From the NCBI RefSeq assembly GCF_000196115.1, contig NC_005027.1, forward strand, positions 3,348,001 to 3,412,000: a DNA stretch of 64,000 nt, in the 5' to 3' direction. The notes below the pieces were generated by a model that was not told where the DNA came from, searched no databases, and was given only the letters and a program-made list of their open reading frames with translations. This DNA comes from Rhodopirellula baltica SH 1 (GTDB lineage: Bacteria > Planctomycetota > Planctomycetia > Pirellulales > Pirellulaceae). Each line of letters begins with the position of its first letter. Within the stretch, counting starts at the first letter, position 1. Shown here piece by piece: positions 45,276 to 55,400 of this stretch. Position numbers and translations under genes: made by a program.

Positions 45276-46469
45276 ATGAGCTCTTCCAACTCGAACCACA
45301 AGTTTCGAACTCGCGCGATTCATGTCGGCAACGAAGTGGATCCACAAACCGGCGCGGTTGTTCCGCCCATTCACTTCGCCAGTACGTTTCGACAACCCGG
45401 TGCGGGTGAGTGGGGACAATACGACTATTCGCGTAGCGGCAACCCAACTCGAACGGGCCTGCAAGACACGCTCTCCTCGCTGGAAAATGGTTGTGGATCG
45501 CTTGCGTTTTCGTCCGGCATGGCTGCCATTCACGCGGTCACCATGCTGTTGGAATCGGGCGATCACGTCGTCGCGGGATCTGATATCTACGGTGGTGCCT
45601 ACCGACTGCTACACCAGATCTGCAATCGCAGCGGTATCGAAGTCACCTTGGTCGACGTCACCGATTTACAGGCAATCGAAAACGCAATCACCGATCGGAC
45701 CAAACTGATCTGGACCGAATCGATCGGTAATCCCCGCATGACGATTTCCGATTTACCAGCCATCGCTCGCCTAGCCAAATCCAAAGGAATCCTTTCGGGT
45801 GTCGACAACACATTCGGCACCCCGGCACTTTTGCGGCCGCTGGACTTCGGCATCGACATCGTCATGCACTCGGCAACGAAGTACCTGGGCGGGCACAGCG
45901 ATTGTCTGGGTGGCACCCTCGCGGTCGCGGATTCCGAGCTTTATGACCAACTCTATTTTGTCCAAAACGCGACTGGCGCCGTGCTCGACCCGATGAGCAG
46001 TTTCTTGATCGCTCGCGGGCTGAAGACTCTCGATCTGCGTGTTCGCGAACAATCAAGAACGGCGCTTCGATTGGCGAAATGGCTGGAAGCCCATCCCATG
46101 GTTCGATCGGTGCTTTACCCAGGCTTGCCATCGCACAACCAGCACGAACTTGCCCGCCAACTGTTCGGACAACATCAAAGTGACTCAGAAGAAACACACT
46201 TCGGCGCTATGATCACGTTCGAACTGGATGCGACCTTGGACCAAGTTCGCGAGGTTTGCCAATCGACCGAATTATTCCACCTGGCGGTCAGCCTCGGTGC
46301 GGTGGAATCCTTGATCGAGCAACCCGCCACGATGTCTCACGCTTCCTACGCTCCGGAAGCTCGTGCGGCTCACGGGATCACGGATTCATTGATCCGTCTT
46401 TCGGTCGGCCTAGAATCTCCTTCCGATCTGGAAGCCGATTTGGAACGCGCGATCGCCATTATCGGGTAG
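45276..46469 (+). CDS. PLP-dependent trans-sulfuration enzyme, cystathionine gamma-lyase/synthase type
   Basis: TRAIHVGNEVDPQTGAVVPPIHFASTF, YDYSRSGNPTRTGLQDTLSSLE, GSDIYGGAYRL, GVDNTFGTPALLRPLDFGIDIVMHSATKYLGGHSD (PLP Lys about 202) and SLGAVESLIEQPATMSH are the canonical blocks of the MetB/MetC/CGL group. It is 397 residues long, the usual size, and cytosolic. It is coupled one base after another member of the same family, a neat pair that could run the two directions or two successive steps of trans-sulfuration. Exact reaction cannot be told from sequence alone. Confidence 0.9.
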   Translation: MSSSNSNHKFRTRAIHVGNEVDPQTGAVVPPIHFASTFRQPGAGEWGQYDYSRSGNPTRTGLQDTLSSLENGCGSLAFSSGMAAIHAVTMLLESGDHVVAGSDIYGGAYRLLHQICNRSGIEVTLVDVTDLQAIENAITDRTKLIWTESIGNPRMTISDLPAIARLAKSKGILSGVDNTFGTPALLRPLDFGIDIVMHSATKYLGGHSDCLGGTLAVADSELYDQLYFVQNATGAVLDPMSSFLIARGLKTLDLRVREQSRTALRLAKWLEAHPMVRSVLYPGLPSHNQHELARQLFGQHQSDSEETHFGAMITFELDATLDQVREVCQSTELFHLAVSLGAVESLIEQPATMSHASYAPEARAAHGITDSLIRLSVGLESPSDLEADLERAIAIIG

Positions 46470-46629
46470 CCCCCTCGTCTGCCGGGTGGAATCAGGCCAA
46501 GGCTGAATCAGGTTGCGGCATCTCGGAGATCGGTCCCATTGGGGGCTCGCTTTGCTCAGCGACTTTCGGATGCAATTGCACTAGAATATTGGTCGCGATC
46601 CCGCCTCCGCCTGCCTGATTCAGTCCAAC

Positions 46630-47670
46630 ATGCGTTTCCCCGATCTGTTCACGTCCCGCGATGCATCGCGAGCTGCCGCTTTGCAATGGATCGCGAGACA
46701 GGCAGTCGAGGGACTGACCGCGGGACGGCACCGATCGCCGCACAAAGGATCCAGCGTCGAATTCAAAGAACACCGGCCCTACGTCCCCGGCGACGAACTG
46801 CGAAACATCGATTGGCGTGCCTTCGGAAAAAGCGACCGCCTCTACATCCGTGAATTTGAGGAAGAAACCAATCTGCGGTGCACGTTGTTGGTCGATCGCA
46901 GCGGCAGCATGAAGTACGCCGGCAGCCGAGCTTTGCAACTGACCGACTCCAGTACATCGATTGGAAATCGCAAACAAGATTACGCGACTGCGGTTGCGGT
47001 CGCGATTGCGTACATGATGCTTTCCAGTCAAGACGCAGTTGGGCTGATGACGTTTGACGACCGCATCGGTGACTCGTTACCTCCGCGGACGACTCCTTCT
47101 CACTTGCAATCTCTGCTCGCGATTTTGGCGGGCGATTCGGGCGGCGGTGAAACGGATTTGGGAACCGTCATTCGCCAAGCGATGTTGAAACTCCCTCGGC
47201 GTTCCCTTGTTGTCCTGATCTCCGACGGTCTCGGCGATCCGGAATCGCTCGGTAAAGCACTGGCGTCTTTGCGAGCCCAACGCCAGGAGGTCGTGTTTCT
47301 ACAAATTCTCGATCCCGACGAAATCGACTTTCCCTTTCATGACCGCATCGAATTTCGGGACTTGGAAAAAACCGATCATCGCGAAATCATTGATTCGCGA
47401 CAGATCCGATCTCGCTACATCGAGTCACTCCAGCGTCACAATGCGACGCTGGAAGCAGCCTGTCGCCGCAATCGGGTCGACCATGCATTGATCACCTCCG
47501 ATGCACCGGTTGTCGATGCACTGGCACGTTTTGTCGCACTGCGTCGCGGGGGCGGAGTCAGTGGTGCTCTGAACTTGACGAACTCGGACGTCGCCGGCTC
47601 GAAGATCACGCCTCCGAAAACCGTCTCACCGAGAGCAAGTTCATCACCGGAGGACATTTCCTCGCGATGA
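46630..47670 (+). CDS. DUF58 domain protein
   Basis: The DUF58 signature HKGSSVEFKEHRPYVPGDELRNIDWRAF is followed by a von Willebrand-like part with a MIDAS motif (LLVDRSGSMKYAG). Such proteins usually follow a MoxR ATPase gene and help it act on protein complexes. No moxR gene lies just upstream here; the preceding gene is the PLP enzyme, 160 bases away. The end overlaps the next gene by ATGA. Cytosolic, with no signal. Confidence 0.9.
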   Translation: MRFPDLFTSRDASRAAALQWIARQAVEGLTAGRHRSPHKGSSVEFKEHRPYVPGDELRNIDWRAFGKSDRLYIREFEEETNLRCTLLVDRSGSMKYAGSRALQLTDSSTSIGNRKQDYATAVAVAIAYMMLSSQDAVGLMTFDDRIGDSLPPRTTPSHLQSLLAILAGDSGGGETDLGTVIRQAMLKLPRRSLVVLISDGLGDPESLGKALASLRAQRQEVVFLQILDPDEIDFPFHDRIEFRDLEKTDHREIIDSRQIRSRYIESLQRHNATLEAACRRNRVDHALITSDAPVVDALARFVALRRGGGVSGALNLTNSDVAGSKITPPKTVSPRASSSPEDISSR

Positions 47671-49970
47671 ATTTTCTCAATCTCGGACTACTTGCCGGCG
47701 CATTGGCATTCGTGGTGCCACTAGCGATTCACCTGCTCTTTCGCAGTCGATATCGATCGATGGACTGGGGAGCCATGTTTTTGCTGCAGGATGTCGTTGC
47801 GAAAAATCGACGACGCATGCAGTGGCATCAATGGATCTTGCTCGCACTTCGATGTGCGATCCCCATCTTGCTCGCTCTCGCGATGGCTCGTCCGTTGCTA
47901 TCTTCCGCCCGAGCCCTGCCAGGCTCCGAGCCGTTGACTTTGATCTTGTGTCTTGACGACAGTCGTTCGATGCAGGCGTCTGGTCGTTTGGACCGCGTCT
48001 TGCAAGCAACCAATGGACTGCTTGAAAACCTGTCGCGTGGCGACGAAGTCATCGTCATTCGGACCAGCCGGCTCGCTGCATCTTTCCAACGTTCCGCGCC
48101 GCGAGACGCAATGTCGGAACTTACTGAAATACAATTCGCCGGCCCACCCGCGGATTACACCGATGCGTTAACAGTCTGCCTAGATGCCTGCAAAGAGGCC
48201 TCCCATCCCAACCGCCGGATCGTCATCTGCGGCGACTTTCAATCCAATGGCTTGGCACCCGGAAACCGATGGATCGATGCGGTTGAGGACGCGAAGGTTC
48301 GCCTTGATCGAATGACGCCAACTCCAAGAGTGGACTTGCTCAATGTGTCACAGACGGACGATGTGCTTGACAACGTTGTCGTCGAATCACTGTCGCCCAA
48401 CGCCCCCGCGGTGTTGAAAGACCGCGCGGTCAGCTTCACTGCAAAAATTCGCAATGATTCTGATCGGCCGATTTCACGATTGACCGGACGCTGGATCTAC
48501 AACGGGCAATCGGTTCAAACGACCAACGTCGACATCGAACCTCGAGGCACGTCCGTCGCCTCCTTCACCCTGACACCCGAGACATCTGGTGATCACACCT
48601 TGGCTTTTGCCATTGAACACACCGACGCGATCGTTTCTGACAACCGTCGACGGTTGGGTTTCCACGCCTCACCACAAATTCGCGTGTGGTTGGTAGATGG
48701 AAACCCTTCGGACGAACCACTGCAAAGCGAAACGGATTTCCTGAGATTGGCTCTCAGTCCCTTCGCGTTCGCGAGTGTCAATCAGAACTCTCAGTCAAGC
48801 GAGACCCCGGGTTCCGATCTTGTTAGCAGTCGGGTGTTCACCGGTTCACGATGGGGCACGGAGCTTTCACGCGCGATCGACACCAGCGATCGCCCCGATG
48901 TGATCGTCTTTGCCAACGTCAAACAACTGGGTTCACGTCGTGACGCGGCCAACGAGTTGCTTGATCGCTATCTCAGCATGGATGGGAAGATCGTCTTCTT
49001 CGATGGTGACCAAGTGGATCCAAATCCATGGAATGAACTTTCATGGTTGCCTGGCAAACTCGATCGCTTGATCACTGCGACCGACGTCCAGGCGGTCATC
49101 GAAAACGAGACCGCGGTCTCAGCCGAGTCACAAGAGAATCTCGGCTTTACGATCCAGCCACCTCGAGGCCGACAAAATGTTTGGGGAACACTACAGGATG
49201 CGGGTGATGGGATCTGGGAAGAGGTTCGAGTCGGTCGGTATCGCCGCTTGCTCATCGATGATTCGAATCCCGCGTCCACAACGGTACTGTTGCGAACATC
49301 GGATCAAGCCGCTTTGGCAATTCGTCGATCCAACGTAATTCAGTTTGCAATCGGATGCGACTCAGAGTGGTCGACGTTGCCGCTGCGAGCCGTGTATCTC
49401 CCCATGATGCAGCAATTGATCCTAGACCTGGTCGGCAGCCAAGAATCCATGAATGTGGTTGCGGGACAACCAATGCTCGTGCCGGGTATTGCCTCGTCCT
49501 GGACGGTCATCACGCCTGACGGATCCACCTCGACACTGCAAACGAACTCAGCATCCGATTCTGACGGGACGACTGGTGACCCACGATCCGGTGTCTTTCG
49601 CGAGACGCATAACGCCGGAATCTATCGTTTTCGGCCAGACAGCGAATTGCCATCGGACGATTCGACTTCGTCGCAAACGCTGCTTCGAGTCGCTGAGATT
49701 CCCTCGGAGGAATCCGACCTTCGATCGCTGGAATCAAGTCAAATCGAGACATTCGCCAACCGATTGAATGCACGCTTGTTCGATTCGCCCGAAAGCTTGG
49801 TCGAAGCGACGGCGACCGATCGTTTCGGCCAAGAAATCTGGCGTCCAATGATGTTTTTGGTGCTGCTCGTGCTGATCACGGAATTGCTTTGGCAACAGTT
49901 TGCCGGGCGTCCAAAATCAGCTGCGACTGCATGGAAATCTCCCTTCGCTTCCGCGGGGAGTCGTCAATGA
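47667..49970 (+). CDS. BatA-type membrane protein with von Willebrand domain
   Basis: N-terminal MNFLNLGLLAGALAFVVPLAIHLLFRSRYR is the BatA/aerotolerance N-terminal domain with a membrane helix; a second helix (about 56-76) follows. The vWA domain has LILCLDDSRSMQASG (MIDAS). The middle has CARDB-like beta-rich sections (SVSFTAKIRNDSDRP...TTNVDIEPRGTSVASFTL). A C-terminal helix (PMMFLVLLVLITELLWQQF) ends the protein near the membrane. It overlaps DUF58 by ATGA and the next gene also by ATGA. Role in envelope or protein-complex handling is inferred from the family. Confidence 0.88.
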   Translation: MNFLNLGLLAGALAFVVPLAIHLLFRSRYRSMDWGAMFLLQDVVAKNRRRMQWHQWILLALRCAIPILLALAMARPLLSSARALPGSEPLTLILCLDDSRSMQASGRLDRVLQATNGLLENLSRGDEVIVIRTSRLAASFQRSAPRDAMSELTEIQFAGPPADYTDALTVCLDACKEASHPNRRIVICGDFQSNGLAPGNRWIDAVEDAKVRLDRMTPTPRVDLLNVSQTDDVLDNVVVESLSPNAPAVLKDRAVSFTAKIRNDSDRPISRLTGRWIYNGQSVQTTNVDIEPRGTSVASFTLTPETSGDHTLAFAIEHTDAIVSDNRRRLGFHASPQIRVWLVDGNPSDEPLQSETDFLRLALSPFAFASVNQNSQSSETPGSDLVSSRVFTGSRWGTELSRAIDTSDRPDVIVFANVKQLGSRRDAANELLDRYLSMDGKIVFFDGDQVDPNPWNELSWLPGKLDRLITATDVQAVIENETAVSAESQENLGFTIQPPRGRQNVWGTLQDAGDGIWEEVRVGRYRRLLIDDSNPASTTVLLRTSDQAALAIRRSNVIQFAIGCDSEWSTLPLRAVYLPMMQQLILDLVGSQESMNVVAGQPMLVPGIASSWTVITPDGSTSTLQTNSASDSDGTTGDPRSGVFRETHNAGIYRFRPDSELPSDDSTSSQTLLRVAEIPSEESDLRSLESSQIETFANRLNARLFDSPESLVEATATDRFGQEIWRPMMFLVLLVLITELLWQQFAGRPKSAATAWKSPFASAGSRQ

Positions 49971-52441
49971 TCGCGGTTTGTCCTCAACCAATCTTGGCCA
50001 ATCTGCGGTTCTCATGGGACCTGCCGGTTTGGGCCATCCTCACCATCGCGATCACCATTGGACTAGCGGCCGCGTGGTTGTACCTGCGTGAGACTCGACA
50101 AATTCCGGGAATGGCGGCTTGGCTGCTTCCTGCCTTGCGATCGACCGCCGTCATCCTCACCATCCTATTGCTGGCCGGTCCGATATGGCATCACCGACAA
50201 GTCACCGGGCAACCGGCTCGACTTATTTTTGCCGTCGATCAATCACTGAGCATGGGCGTGAGTGATTCGTCGGATCTTCAGTCGCCCGACCGACTGCAGC
50301 GTTCACTGGAAAGGCTGTTTGGCAAAGACGAAAAGGACGGTTGGATCGAATCACTTCGGTCAACTCACTTGATCGACGTCATGAGTTTTGATGCGACCGC
50401 GCATTCACGGTGGAAGTCCTACGATACGGAAGATGCCGCCACGGAATCGCCTTCCGGAACGTTCACGATCGAAGCCAACGGGTCCACCACCAATTTGTCA
50501 GCGGCGCTTCGTCCTGTGCTGCCGGCGACAGCCACTTCCGAACCGAACCAATCCAGAGATATCGCGAGCAACAACTCCGAAACGACCGGGGCATCGTTGG
50601 CAGTGGTATTGATGACTGACGGTCGTGACTCGGCAGGCGTGGACGATGCTTCCGACTTGGCTTGGCAGCTTTCACAATCGGGCTGGCAAATCCACACGCT
50701 TGGGGTCGGCAGCGTCGACGAACCGACCGACATCGGAATCACCAATGTTCTGCATCCTGAAAGAACGGCCTCAGATGGACGCCTCACCGGAACCATCGTT
50801 GCCAAACATTTCGGTGTGACCAATGAATCGCTCCAGGTCGAACTTCGGTCCGGTGAAAACGTCGTCTGGTCGGAAAAGTTCGTGGCGACTCATGATGGGC
50901 AAACGGAAGTCGAGTTTGATCTTCCGATGAAGCCGCTTACGAACCAACTTGCTGACAACGAAGTGAGAGGTGTCGACCGCGATAGTGTTGTCCTTCCTTT
51001 TTCCGCATCGATTCGGCTGACGGATCCACCCAATCAAACAAGTTTGAGCCAACCCGAGAATGATCGTTGGGATTTCCGAGTCGCAGCAGCCAGTCGTGAT
51101 CGTCGCTTGCTGATCTTGGACGGTTCATCCCGATGGGAAACCCGCTACATCCGAAACTTGCTTTCTCGTGACCCCGCTTGGCAAGTCGACACGGTGCTAT
51201 TCGGTCCCGGGACGGATTCTCCGATAATCGAGCGAGGTGGTGAGGAGGGCAATGTTCCGGCGTCCATGGACGATTGGAACCGTTACGACGCGGTCGTCCT
51301 GGGAGAAGTCCCACCGGAACAATGGACAACGATAGACTCCGATGGGCTGCGAGAATTTGTTCGCCGCGGCGGTGGGTTGATTCTGCTCAATGGGCGATAC
51401 AACCGCTTGTCACGAATTGATTCGTTGAATGAACTTCTTCCAGTGGATTTCGTCGCTGCGGCGCCCACGTCGCAAAACGACGATCTAATTCGATACCAAA
51501 GGCAACAACCCCAGGTTCAGTCGATTGGCCCAACAACGACCGGTCGATCTCAGCCAGTGATGCTGCTCAGTTCGGACATCCAATCCAACGGCGAACTTTG
51601 GCGAAGCATGCCGGTGCCTTCCGTCATTCCCGTCACGACCGCCCGTGCGGACTCCGAGGTGTGGGCGGATGCGTTGGTGCAACCAACCGACACATCAACA
51701 CCGACTGAAAATCGTGTGCCATGGTTGGTCACACGGCTGTTTGGCGCCGGCCGAGTCTTTTTTCTGGCGACCGACCAAACATGGCGTTGGCGTTACAAGA
51801 TTGAAAGCCAGCTTCACGGTCGATTCTGGAATCAGATCTTGACCGCCGCAATGCAGCCGCCTTACGCCGTACGAGATGACTATGTTGCCATCGGAACGGA
51901 TCGCATTGATTATGACGCGGGGCAATCAGCGCTAATCCGAACTCGGTTGCTCAATGATGAACAAGGCGTTTCACGTGATGCCGTATCCAACTCATCCACC
52001 ACGGTTGATGCACTGCTGATAAGAGACGACCAGATCATCGCCACGATTCCGATGAATCTCGATGACGCTTCGCGTCAAACATACTTGGCCCAAACCGCTC
52101 CGCTTCCTCCCGGTGCCTACCACGTACGAATTCGGGCCAGTGGTTATGACGCGTCGGCTTTGAAAGCCACTGCGCCCATTTGGGTCAAATCCACCCAAAA
52201 CGGCGAACTGAATCGTGTCGCGGTCGATGAGGCGACTTTGCGAGAAATCGCGGGCGCCGGTGAGGGCAGTTATTTCCACGAATCATCTGCGGAAGATCTG
52301 CTGAGCCAATTGATACCGTTGTCCCGTGGACAAATCATCGAAACAGACACGTTGTTGTGGGAGTCATGGTGGCTGTTTGTGGTCATCCTGGTACTCCTGG
52401 CAACCGAATGGTGGATGCGTAAAAAGGTGGGATTGGTATGA
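49967..52441 (+). CDS. Von Willebrand factor A / glutamine amidotransferase-like membrane protein
   Basis: Two membrane helices near the start (VWAILTIAITIGLAAAWLYL and TAVILTILLLAGPIW) lead to a vWA domain with MIDAS motif (IFAVDQSLSMGVSDS) and MTDGRDSAGVDDA. A glutamine-amidotransferase-like section (AVVLGEVPPEQWTTIDSDGLREFVRRGGGLILLNG) and a C-terminal membrane helix (WWLFVVILVLLATEWWM) complete it. ATG 49967 overlaps the previous stop as ATGA, with GGGGAG ahead. The start is therefore preferred over the open frame from 49889. The domain set is typical of planctomycete BatA operons. Confidence 0.87.
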   Translation: MIAVCPQPILANLRFSWDLPVWAILTIAITIGLAAAWLYLRETRQIPGMAAWLLPALRSTAVILTILLLAGPIWHHRQVTGQPARLIFAVDQSLSMGVSDSSDLQSPDRLQRSLERLFGKDEKDGWIESLRSTHLIDVMSFDATAHSRWKSYDTEDAATESPSGTFTIEANGSTTNLSAALRPVLPATATSEPNQSRDIASNNSETTGASLAVVLMTDGRDSAGVDDASDLAWQLSQSGWQIHTLGVGSVDEPTDIGITNVLHPERTASDGRLTGTIVAKHFGVTNESLQVELRSGENVVWSEKFVATHDGQTEVEFDLPMKPLTNQLADNEVRGVDRDSVVLPFSASIRLTDPPNQTSLSQPENDRWDFRVAAASRDRRLLILDGSSRWETRYIRNLLSRDPAWQVDTVLFGPGTDSPIIERGGEEGNVPASMDDWNRYDAVVLGEVPPEQWTTIDSDGLREFVRRGGGLILLNGRYNRLSRIDSLNELLPVDFVAAAPTSQNDDLIRYQRQQPQVQSIGPTTTGRSQPVMLLSSDIQSNGELWRSMPVPSVIPVTTARADSEVWADALVQPTDTSTPTENRVPWLVTRLFGAGRVFFLATDQTWRWRYKIESQLHGRFWNQILTAAMQPPYAVRDDYVAIGTDRIDYDAGQSALIRTRLLNDEQGVSRDAVSNSSTTVDALLIRDDQIIATIPMNLDDASRQTYLAQTAPLPPGAYHVRIRASGYDASALKATAPIWVKSTQNGELNRVAVDEATLREIAGAGEGSYFHESSAEDLLSQLIPLSRGQIIETDTLLWESWWLFVVILVLLATEWWMRKKVGLV

Positions 52442-55400
52442 GCGAAGTACCGCACGGAATGACGGGTCAATTCCCCGCGTCAAATCAGCTAGCTCCCAGT
52501 GAGATGCTGCCAGCGACTCGCGAAGCTCTGCGTGCATTCGCTCGACGGCGTGCCACGTTGCAATTTTGCCGCGGCGTCGCCATGGGCGCGACAGTGTTGA
52601 TTGCTGGCATGATTCTTCTCGCTTTGATTGATCATTTCGCGAGACCGACGACATTGCCGCGAATCTTGCTCAGTCTGCTCGCGTATGGCGTCGCCGGATG
52701 GGTGGCCTATCGCAACGGGATCGCATCCGCTTTCCAAAGTTCAGCATCCGAAGTCGCGGGCAGTTTTGAGGTCGCTCAAACCAAACTGCGAGGCCAAGTT
52801 CTTTCTGCAGTTGAATTGAGCGAGGTCGATCATCTCAATGGATCCCCCGATTTCCGAAGAAAGCTTCAAACGCATGTCGCCAATGAATTGAGCGGAATCG
52901 AAGTCCGACATTTGCTGCCATGGAAACTGATCCAACGTGCCACTTTTGTGTTGTTCGGTTTATTAGTCGTGATCGTATCCTTGGGGTTGATCCCGACACT
53001 GGAATTGCCACGGCGGTTTGCACGCGTGCTGCTACCGATCGCACCCATCCAACGAGCGTCGCTGACGAAGATCCATTTGATTCAACCGAATCCACCTTCC
53101 GCGATGGTCGCCGAAGGAGACTTGGTTGGGGTGGTGGCGAAAATTGGACGTTTAGGACGCTCTGATGTCTGGCTAGAAATTCGCGATGATTCCGGTGAAG
53201 AGCGTCTTCGAATGGTCCGACGTTCAGCGGACGATCAATCGCAGACGGATTCGAATGAATCTTCACTTCCAACTTTTTCTGCCAATCTGCCGGTACAACA
53301 AACACCGGTCGACTATCGAATTTTGGCGGGTGATGCAGAGACCCTTTGGTACACGCTGACACCTCAACCTCGACCACGCGCGACGTCATTCGAAAAAGAA
53401 TATCAGTACCCGACTCACCTGAAATTGCCGAACGAAGTTCTCACAGAAGACCACGGGGACCTGACTGCATTCGTCGGAACAAAAGTCACGATGAAGGTCA
53501 ACTTTGACCAACCCGTTCGCGATGCCGAAATGCGTTTTTCTTCTCGGGGCACCGGGCTGGCATTGTCCCCGAACCCTTCAAACGAACTTCAGTTCGAGAT
53601 CACGGTTCCAATCTCCACGCCGGGCAGTTATCGAATCGATGCGATCGGATCTGACACCGGCCTGAACAATCCATTCTCGCCACGTTACACGATTGATCCG
53701 GTGATCGACCGCAATCCGATCGCGATGTGGGACCACTCGACGCCACGCCGACAAATCGTTTCCCCGGCTGCCGTGCTGTCTTTGGTGGGACATCTCGAAG
53801 ACGACGTGCCGATGGACCATGTTATTCAGCAAATCTTGTTGGAAGGCGAAGGAGTGACGGAAATCAAAAAGTCATTGGACTCCCCAAGCCGAATCGCTCG
53901 CGTGGAATTGGAATGGGACTTGGCGTGCTTTGATGGACGAGAAAAACCGGACGTGACGCTTCCATCTGGCAGCCGACTAAAAACGCGGCTCATTGCGGTG
54001 GATCGATCTGGGCATCGCGGTCAATCCAATTGGATCGACGTTTTCATTGCCCGTTCGGACTTTGACCCTCATCGGCACCAAGATCTGATCGAGCACCAAG
54101 AGCTCTCTCGGCAAATCACTTCCTGGCTGGAAGAACTGAACCTGATCGCGAAAGGCATGCAAACCAGCATGAAAGAAGCAATCGATTCGCCAGACAATCC
54201 TTCGTTTCTCCTCGAGACTGATCTCACGGAACAATTTCAATCATTGCAGACTCGATGGGAATCGATCTCGGGATTCGACGGAGAACAGAGCACCGCTACT
54301 CCCACCAAAGCATCACCAATTTCGATCCGCAAACAACTCGCATTGTTGAATAATCCTGTTGTGATCGATCAATGGGCTCAACTGGATTCCGCCGCGAACT
54401 TTGCTCTCCAACAACTATCGCTCCACTATCAAGCTTGGCAACAAATTGGCAAACAGTTGCCCGCAAAAGAATTCGCTCCTGAGCGTAAACGACTCGCCGG
54501 ATCACATGTTGGTGATGTGCGATCGATTGGCAATCTGACCTCACGCTCGATCGATTTCACCAAAGCAATCCTGGCGATTGATTTGGCGAAGGGAGTGTCG
54601 AGGGACATGGCGACGGTTGAGAACAGCGCAAGGATGCTCGGTGATACCGCTGCAAACGTTCCGCTCACCAGACTGCCTGGACAAAGTGAGCTAATCAACC
54701 AGCAATTGCTACAGATCAGCCAATTGCTGAAGTCGATGGAACCAGATCTTCCCGAGAATGTGAACGGGACGCATGAGAACATTCATCGATTCATCGACGA
54801 CCGTACTCGAATGATCTCAGACGGTCGTGATCGACTCAAAACTTCTCAGGATGGCAGCGCCGAGGCTCCATTCCGCCACACCATGCGTCAGTTAGCGAAT
54901 GATATTGAATCGCTACGAAAACAAAGTTTGCTCAATGGGAACATCAACAACGAAATCGCTGCGGCGACAAAGGAGTTCGCCGCCGAACCGTTGGGATGGG
55001 CCGGACAATTGCGTTCGCTGAATCGCACCGGAAAACAATGGCTCGACCAAAGCAAAAAGAGCGTCTCGATCGAGGAGCGAGGCGATTCAAACGACCTGAC
55101 CGAATCGAAAAACCTCGAACTATTTTACGCCGATCATTTCCAAAGATTACGCGAAACGATTCATCAACGACTCAATCAATTGGAGCTTATCGAAGAATCA
55201 AGAAGTGACTCTCAAGTGACCGCGAGCGCCGATCTCGAACTCATCTCTCGCACGTTGGACGCGGTCTTCACCGAGGGATTCGTCTCGCCGGAAAACTCAA
55301 ACCTTGATCCAGTGGCTTTCTTTGACAAAGTCTCCAAGGCCATCTTGACCTTGGACGCTGGAAACAAGCTGCATCGATTCGAAAAGCAATTGCAGTTTGT

